Of a DNA stretch of 64,000 bases, positions 57,361 through 64,000 are shown one piece after another. The notes below the pieces were generated by a model that saw only the letters and a program-made list of their open reading frames with translations, ran no database searches and was not told the DNA's origin. Source of the stretch: Zanthoxylum bungeanum (lineage: Eukaryota > Streptophyta > Magnoliopsida > Sapindales > Rutaceae); NCBI GenBank assembly GCA_019454045.1, contig SKCR01034825.1, forward strand, positions 62,001 to 126,000, written 5' to 3'. Numbering within the stretch: position 1 is the first letter of the stretch; every line of letters begins with the position of its first letter. The position numbers and the translations under genes were made by a program.

Positions 57361-59248
57361 TGTTGGACAATTATGACCCATAGCGTCACTATTTGTAAAA
57401 GACATTGTGGTTTTTGTACAAATTAACTATGTGACATTGGAAATTGTATTTTATCATTTTGTAATTAGATTACTTTAATATATATGAATGATAAAAGTCC
57501 TTATGATTAGTTCCGGATTATAGGATATGAGACAATATCAATCCATAAAGGTTTAATCATTAAATATCCCTAATCGTAGTATTATCGAGACTGGACATCG
57601 ATAATGCAGAATAGACTAGTATTGCACTTGTGCGTGTTACAGAAGCGTAATAGCATAGTTCTCATATATTTAAGTATTGGATACTTATGCAAGTGTGATA
57701 GACGGTTGTGTTTACCGATGGTACGGAAACAGCTTCGCTCTGGATAGACCCCTGGGAATCCCATTGGTAGTATGACTATATGTCTATGGGAATCCGAATC
57801 AGGGTAGGTGTATTTGGTCTTAACTTGAGACTTGCATCGCTAGTACTTGCGACAATCGATACGCTTTGGTTTTGGTCGTCCGCGACTTTAACAGGTTCTG
57901 TGTACACCTCTTCTGGGTTTATTGAGAATCATAGTGTATTGGGTGTGATGTCAAGATGGAAGTATCACTTCAGTCATATGGAGATGATGATAACACAGAG
58001 ATACAGATCTGGTACTCTAATGTGTTGCAACCATCGGGATAATATGACAAGGTCATGATTATCCGATTAAAGAGACTAGTTGCTTGTGATCCGATATATG
58101 CTTCGTACGGGGCATACACTATTCTAGCCCCAGACCTTGCATGTGACATCCGATACTGGATCGCTATACGCATTACTACGTATATTATTCCTGACAAAGA
58201 TTATATATTCCTTTAAGAATATTTCTGGAGAATTGGGTAGGCACGGTACTTTGCTAGAAGCCAACCATGTTTCGTAAATCGGTAAAAACATGGTACGAAG
58301 TATGCACGTGTTCGGATAGTTCGATGACCGGATTTACTGCCAACATATCCAGGGATCTCATGGGTCGCTTCCCGAAGATTCACCGATGACGTATGACTCG
58401 AACAAAATTAATCTTGGAATAATTACGGCAAGATTTTAGCTGGATAAAATTCAAATAGAAGAGAGAGAACGATTAATTCGGAATTAATCGATTAAATAAT
58501 ATATTCAATATATTAAATGAAATTAGATTTCATAACGGAATTAAAATTGGATTTTAATTCGGGCGAACGAATTAATTTAGAATTAATTCGCGAGCAACTT
58601 TAATAGTAATTTTGCAAGGCATTATTTTTTAATTAAATTTGATTTAATTACGTCGCAACGGAAAATTCATTTAATCGGATTAAGCGAACCCGATCCCGAA
58701 GAGTGTTGAGCAAGCCACTCAAATTTTGAATTAAAGTGGGTCCCACCAACTTACATCACTTGTCCATCAAGTGTCAAAGTTGATTGATGGGAGTAGTTGG
58801 AGGCATTAAATGCTTTTCCCTCCAAAACTTTGCTTAGCCTTTTTGGTAAAGGATATACCAAATTTTACTTTGACTTTTTATAAGTGGTAATTGATTTTAG
58901 AAATCAAAAATATCAAAAAGCAAAACTCTCTCTTTCTTTCTCACTTTGGCCGAACACTTCAAGAACAAAAAGGGAAGTTTTGTTGCAATTTCTTCCTTTG
59001 CTAGCACATAAAGATTCATACAAAGGTGATAGGGAAACCTTTCCCATTGAGCTTGGAATCTCAAATCACTCAAGCTTGGAGCTCAACCTTATTCAAAGAA
59101 AGCTTGAAGACTTTCAAAGGAAGGAAAATTTTTTGTTATCAACACATCCATCCAACCAAACATTGTAAGTATATTTCCGCTATACTTCTTTATGTATTCA
59201 CATTATTTCATGCTTGAAATGTTCTTGGGATGATCTTAGAGACCAACA
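57361..59248 (+). repeat. 3' LTR of element C1
   Basis: 1888 bp, preceded by polypurine tract AAGTGGGAGAT and followed by the target duplication TTTTC. Confidence 0.95.
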
Positions 59249-60218
59249 TTTTCTTCTTCCAAGTTCATCCAAAGCTCAAATCATCCAACTCTACTCCATA
59301 CCAAGGCTACCCTACTAAAACCAATATACAATAGATCATCTTTCACTCAATTTAACATATATCAAACCCCTAATTTATCAATCAAATCAACTTTTAATCT
59401 ATATTACATACTTTATCAAGTGTTACCCAAAACCCACAAGTTGGGATTTATCAATGTTTCCATGATTTTTAATGTCAAAATTTCATACTACCATCATCAC
59501 TACCAAGCTTCAAACATGATACAAGCACTAACTCATCAAAACAAAAAATTTCACAATTTGGGTAATGAATTCTTACCTTTCATTTTCTTGGTTTTTTTCC
59601 TCATTTTCTAAACCCTCCATGATGCTCATCATCTCCTTCTTTGCTTCTTCTTCTTCTTTCTTCTTTCTTCTTATTCTTCTTTCTTATTCTTCTTCTTCTT
59701 TCTTCCTCTCCTCTTCCTCTCGGTTTCTTCTTGTTTCTTTTCATTTTATTTTCTTGATTTTTTTGTGAATTATTGAATAGTGAACCCTTTATATAGTGGA
59801 GTCAATTTATATTTTGAAATTTGAAGAAAAGTGTAGAAATTTATGGAAAGTTTGAGAATCTTCCAATTAGACCCGAAATAACTATTCATTCGAATTTTTG
59901 ACTTATAGTTTTGACCTTTTTCTGATCTGATTTTCGAAAGATGTTCAACACGAAAGTTGTAGGTCTTGATCTCAGCTTTTCGACGATATAAAATTCATAA
60001 AAATAGGAGGTTTCACGAGAAATCTTCGGCCCAAATACCATGGACTGTCCAAAAGGGAACGCTGTACAGTCTTGTCCTAGGACTTCGAGGTATTTACCGA
60101 TTACCCCCAAAGTCATCCTACAAGTATATTTAAGTCTCAACATAATTTATTTTATGTTCCTTCATCCCGTTTCTAGCAGTACAGTCATATACGGTAGTAA
60201 GAACTACCGGTCGTTACA

Positions 60219-62186
60219 AATTCTCCCCCATTAAATAGGATTCGTCCTCAAATCCTTTATGGTGTCTGACTTGCGGTTTTTCTAGTTTCGAGAATATCTT
60301 GTGATTATACTACATTTATTTTCTTGGCTTCAGTCTTAGCTAATTACTTGATCTTCCTTTTTTCTATTTTCTAAGTTCTTGTTTCGTAAGACCTCTTCTG
60401 AGTACCTTTGACTACTATCTTTCTGAACCTTTAGCTGTGCTCAAAATTCCTTATCTCCAAAAATATCTTTCTTCTAGGTCTTTACTTATGTTCCATAATT
60501 ACTTAACTTGATCAGATTCTTAGTAACTGGTACTTTGACTCTCGCTGAAGATTCTAATATCTTCCTATTTGTACTCAGTATTTCTTTATTCTATTTGTCC
60601 AACTTGATCTTAATATTCTTTCTCATCACTTAGCTATCAACTTTCTATACTCTCCTTGTAACCTCAACAATTTATAAGCTTTTTCTCCAAGTTCCAAAAT
60701 TTATGCTTTTCTAAGGGGGGCTTGGGTACCTTATATGATTACTTAACCAAAATTTTCCTTGTTATTACTTATTGTAACCTTTTACTTATTAAGTACTCTT
60801 TCCTACCGTCATTGCACCTTAACAATTTTACTCTCTAAACTTTTCTTAGTACTCTTTTTGTCCTTTACTTCATTCTACTATCTATTGAGAACTTTCTTGG
60901 TCTATGTCTCTGCCTATTTACTTGGTGAATATCTTATTTCTTTATGTACTTATCATCTCCTCAGACATTGGTTTCTTGAAATATCGGTTATTACTTGACT
61001 ACTACCTTATTTTGGTACTGTTCTAACTTAACAACTTCCTTTCTGACTCTCAATAGCTTCACTTTGTTTCATTCTTAGACTACATCTGTAGGTCTCATCT
61101 CTTTGATCTTTCTTTACTATTCCTTTACATCAACTCGTCTTCTATACTCGATTGCATGCTAGAATATCTTCCCTTTATTGATTTCCATACTATGGTAAAC
61201 ATATTTTCTCAGTTTTATACCATACTACATTTATGGCAACACTTACGTAGTATCTTATCCCATTTGTTATTGCGCATTGGCAATTTCACTTTCAATCATT
61301 GTGTTAGCTAACCTTTTTATTTACTAGTCTGCTTCGTTCTATAACTTAAACTGCGATGGGTTATATTTCTATTCCTTTATTCAAAGGATATCACGTCTCT
61401 TATGTCCTTGATTACGCTTAACGCTGTCATCTTACATTTTGATCACTGTTTAGTACTTTTTTTCTTTTTATTATGTTTTATTACTAGCATCATGAGTTTT
61501 ATGTTTTGATCAATTATCATTATACTTATACTTGCTTTTGGAGTATCTTAAGGTTACGCTCCAGGTCCATCTTTGTTACCGATGTTGATCGAGGGTTGGG
61601 AGGGTAGGTACTTGTCTTGAGACTCTTCTGTTACGGTGATTCGGTGACACATACTTTTTGCCTAAGACTCTCGTGTATACTTGCTTGGTGTCTTTTCCTA
61701 CACTGGGTTTTACTGTTAAAACTTATCTGACTTGCCTTTTCCAACCTTACTCCTGATCACTTTTATCAATCGATCACTCTGCATCCCATACCAAGTCCTT
61801 CTAGAAGCAAACTCTTTAATGATTTTCCTTATACTGTCTCTTTATCCTTTTTGTTGTTGAACTTTCTGCGCTTATTATGTTCTTTCTCTACTATAATCTC
61901 TTTGCTTCCTTTTCTAGGGGACTCATTCTGCTACGAAGGTTCATTTCTTATCTTAATTCCTTAACTCTTTACTCATTTACTCCCTTGAACTCTCTATTTA
62001 CTTCGACTACTAAGGACATCTTATACTAAATCTTTGATCTATACACTACTCTCTACCTAAAATCCTTCTTCTCAATACCATGAGGCTATTTATATGTTGC
62101 TCACTATGTCCCTACGAATCATTCTTCATGATCTTTTTGTACTTCTAATATCTATAATTTCTTGAGTGTTCTTGTTTCTATGAAGG
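60219..62186 (-). other. Presumed inner part of the Del/Tekay-like element, no coding signal left
   Basis: The polypurine tract and GGATTTGAGGACGAATCC-like word on the minus strand (60219-60256) are typical of the zone between pol and 3' LTR. Beyond that the plus strand is markedly pyrimidine-rich for 1.9 kb. No integrase or chromodomain motif is recognisable in any frame. Confidence 0.5.
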
Positions 62187-62390
62187 TGACCGGCGTAATC
62201 ACACGCGTATAATGCAAGCACACATATCGTTCAAGTAGTATAAAAATTATCGATCCCACGAGGACTTAATACCTAAGCTATTAATTTTATGAGGCCAAAT
62301 GATTACTATCTAACAGATTGAATGTTTGATTGGAATAATGACTTTAAAAATTAAAAATTAAAACAAGTAAATAAAATTATGAGAATAATT
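62187..62390 (-). repeat. Fragment of a LOG-element-family LTR (terminal ~200 bp)
   Basis: The plus strand begins TGACCGGCGTAATCACACG, matching the U5 end of the LTRs at 28945 and 34592, and follows them through CGTTCAAGTAGTATAAAAA and CCCACGAGGACTTAAT. It reaches AACAAGTAAATAAAATT, which also occurs near the window start (20-40). Homology ends near 62390. No second end is visible. Confidence 0.8.
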
Positions 62391-64000
62391 ATATTCTAGA
62401 TACAAGATAAGAAATTCTCTTGAAGTTATACCGAATCAATACCCGAAGAATAAACGAGCTATGGAACCAGACAGTAGGATTCTAAGAAAAGCTATCGAGG
62501 AATTGAGAGAGGAAAGCCATAAGAAAGTAAAGAATGATGCATGAGAGTATTAGTAATCAGAGATAAAGAATAGTAAAGAGATGGAATAAGCTAGTGAAAT
62601 TTTAAGGATATCTACCCTGGATAATAGAAAGTGAAAAGAAAGGTTCGAATGAGTGATAGAAAACCTAGAAAATGTAAGATCCATTCCCTCCTCAGAACAT
62701 TCCTTCAAGCCAATTTAATAGTCTTTAAGTACTTCCTGTAGGTAGTAAAGTCCCATGAGCACCCATCTAGAAATATAGGAATAGAAAGAGAAAACTAGAA
62801 AGGAAAAATAAGAAATGTACCTAGATGTTAAAGTGACCAGAGATAGAAAGGGAAAATATACAGAATTAGAGGATAAAGAGAAAAGCTAGAAGAAAAGAAA
62901 TGAGAGATGTAAATGGGTAAAAGTAACCAAATAAAAGAAGATATCGAGGTACAGAATCAGATTGATAAGGAAGTAAATAGAGATAGAGGAATAGAAACAG
63001 ATAAGAAAATACCAAAATCGATAGTAGCAAGAATCAAACACATGGAGTTAAGTAATAAAGGATAATACCATAACTAGTAGTAAAGAAGAGTGTAGCAAGA
63101 CTAGACCAGAATGAAATGCCGAGTAGGTTTAAGCAAAATTTATTTTCCCCAAACGAGATTCCCTTCCTTCCCAGGAATTCTTCCAAAAGTTAACCTTATA
63201 ATTCTCGAGCGTTTCGAATAGATAGTGAGTTCCCCGAATAACCGAGAACAACTATAAAGCATAAGAAGTGAGAAATCATGAATTTCGTCAAGACTTCTAA
63301 TAGATGAGAGATGCTATAAGGATAAAGAGATTTCACATTTCCCGAACTCAGACCCGTAGGCAAACAAGATGAATGGCGACTGAAACAACAGTTAGTTCCC
63401 TTAGCCAAGGAATCCAATAGATAAGCCTCGACCTACCTAGATCCTCACTCATTTGAGATACCAGTTAAGGAAGTTATCCTGACAAAGTCTATCTCATACC
63501 CATCTTACATGAGGAATAGGCTCCATCAGGACATAAAGTACTAGAGCAAGGATGAAGAAGTTCCCGAGGCATAATGAAAAAGACCAATGAGATGTAAGTA
63601 GTTTCTATTAGCATGAGTATAGGTGACCGTAAGAAAACCCAACGAGAGTCCATTTCAAGAAACGAAAGGACCTTAAAAGACAGACCACCTTGAAGAAGGA
63701 TCAATGAAGCTTCGAGAATATAAAGAATAAAACCCAGGGTAGCTCAAAGATTTAGGAAAGTCAGAGTAAGGCTTGCTAGACTAGTAGGAGTTCAAAAACA
63801 GATCAAATGTCGTAGAACCCACAGATAAGCCTGAGTCAGTAGAGATCCATAGGATAATATAAGAATAGACTTATGAAATTGGAGATATTTAAGAAGTGAT
63901 AAGAGTACCAGTATGGACAATAGGATAAAGTGATCAAATTAAGGTTTGTAGCGAAGAACAGGAAGTTGAGATCTAATAAACCAATAGAGGAATGACCCAT
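62391..64000. other. Purine-rich non-coding DNA
   Basis: The plus strand is rich in A and G (words such as GAATAGAAAGAG, GATAAGAAAATAC) over the whole stretch, the opposite bias to 60219-62186. No frame over 75 codons, no domain, no repeat boundary seen. Confidence 0.6.

Larger units (their letters stand above)
49308..59248 (+). mobile_element. Full-length but inactive Ty1/copia LTR retrotransposon (element C1)
   Basis: 9.94 kb with LTRs 49308-51196 and 57361-59248. The ends are TGTTGGAC and ACCAACA. The target duplication TTTTC is exact (49303-49307, 59249-59253). The primer-binding site TGGTATCAGAGCC at 51198 matches initiator tRNA-Met, and the polypurine tract AAGTGGGAGAT ends at 57360. 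Domains follow the Copia order gag, protease, integrase, RT, RNase H. Seven stops and one frame change disable it. It is inserted inside the LTR at 47661-60218. Confidence 0.95.
47661..60218 (-). repeat. Del/Tekay-like Ty3/gypsy 3' LTR, split by a Copia insertion
   Basis: On the minus strand it starts TGTAACGACCGG at 60218 and ends GGGGATGTTACA at 47661, the usual termini of plant Del/Tekay LTRs. The polypurine tract ATGGGGGAGAATT lies just outside at 60219-60232, so this is a 3' LTR and the internal region should lie to the right. Without the Copia insert it is about 2.6 kb. A minus-strand TATATAAAG box is at 59788-59797. No primer-binding site adjoins 47661. Confidence 0.8.

Noticed and set aside
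59565..59768. 67-codon Ser/Phe/Leu-rich frame
   Set aside because: It is a translation of a TTC/TTTC-rich low-complexity stretch in the LTR leader of the gypsy element.
63196..63704. Two minus-strand frames of 71-73 codons near the right edge
   Set aside because: They lie in skewed purine/pyrimidine DNA and have no recognisable motif.

Overview
This window is a transposon-saturated stretch of flowering-plant nuclear DNA, probably from a eudicot. The support is a spliced cytosolic HSC70 gene, exons of a plant protein geranylgeranyltransferase-I beta subunit gene, and several families of plant LTR retrotransposons and hAT transposons. I saw no rRNA, tRNA, CRISPR or prokaryotic genes. Host genes cover only a few percent of the window.

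Layout. Bases 1-1892 are an LTR that continues beyond the left edge. From 2052 to about 9288 (minus strand) lie four exons of a broken geranylgeranyltransferase-I beta (GGB) gene. An autonomous-type hAT element (5142-7912, perfect 8-bp TSD) sits in its first intron, and a deleted Tat-like gypsy element (9294-12757, TSD GATAT) sits in its first exon. HSC70 follows (13310-15744, minus), with a heat-shock element and TATA box upstream and a one-base frameshift in the substrate-binding domain. From 16144 to 26585 is a short hAT element with a perfect 8-bp TSD, swollen by a solo LTR (16350-17303) and by a Tat-like gypsy element (17701-26339). That gypsy element has its gag fused in frame to the integrase C-terminus, and it carries an antisense, intron-bearing extra gene.

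From 27893 to about 44790 is a three-level nest. A Copia remnant is split by a LOG-carrying LTR element (B, 28717-44021, plus), whose 5' LTR is split by a second, younger LOG-carrying LTR element (A, 28945-36298, minus, TSD CCTAA). Both elements encode a gag-like ORF1, broken independently in each, and an intact 217-218 aa LOG-family protein (cytokinin riboside 5'-monophosphate phosphoribohydrolase type). Both LOG proteins end in a basic patch plus an LDLNL sequence that looks like an EAR repression motif. This is the best candidate for an undescribed system: a retrotransposon family that has captured and kept a cytokinin-activating gene.

From 46180 to 47660 there is a 754-bp tandem duplication. 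From 47661 to 60218 lies a minus-strand Del/Tekay-like gypsy LTR split by a full-length but decayed Copia element (49308-59248, TSD TTTTC). The right end (60219-64000) is non-coding, with a strong strand bias that switches sign around a short LTR fragment at 62187.

Several LTRs carry short tandem motif arrays, clusters of CACGTG boxes, and a 12-bp perfect palindrome (GCGTCGCGACGC) shared between unrelated LTR families.
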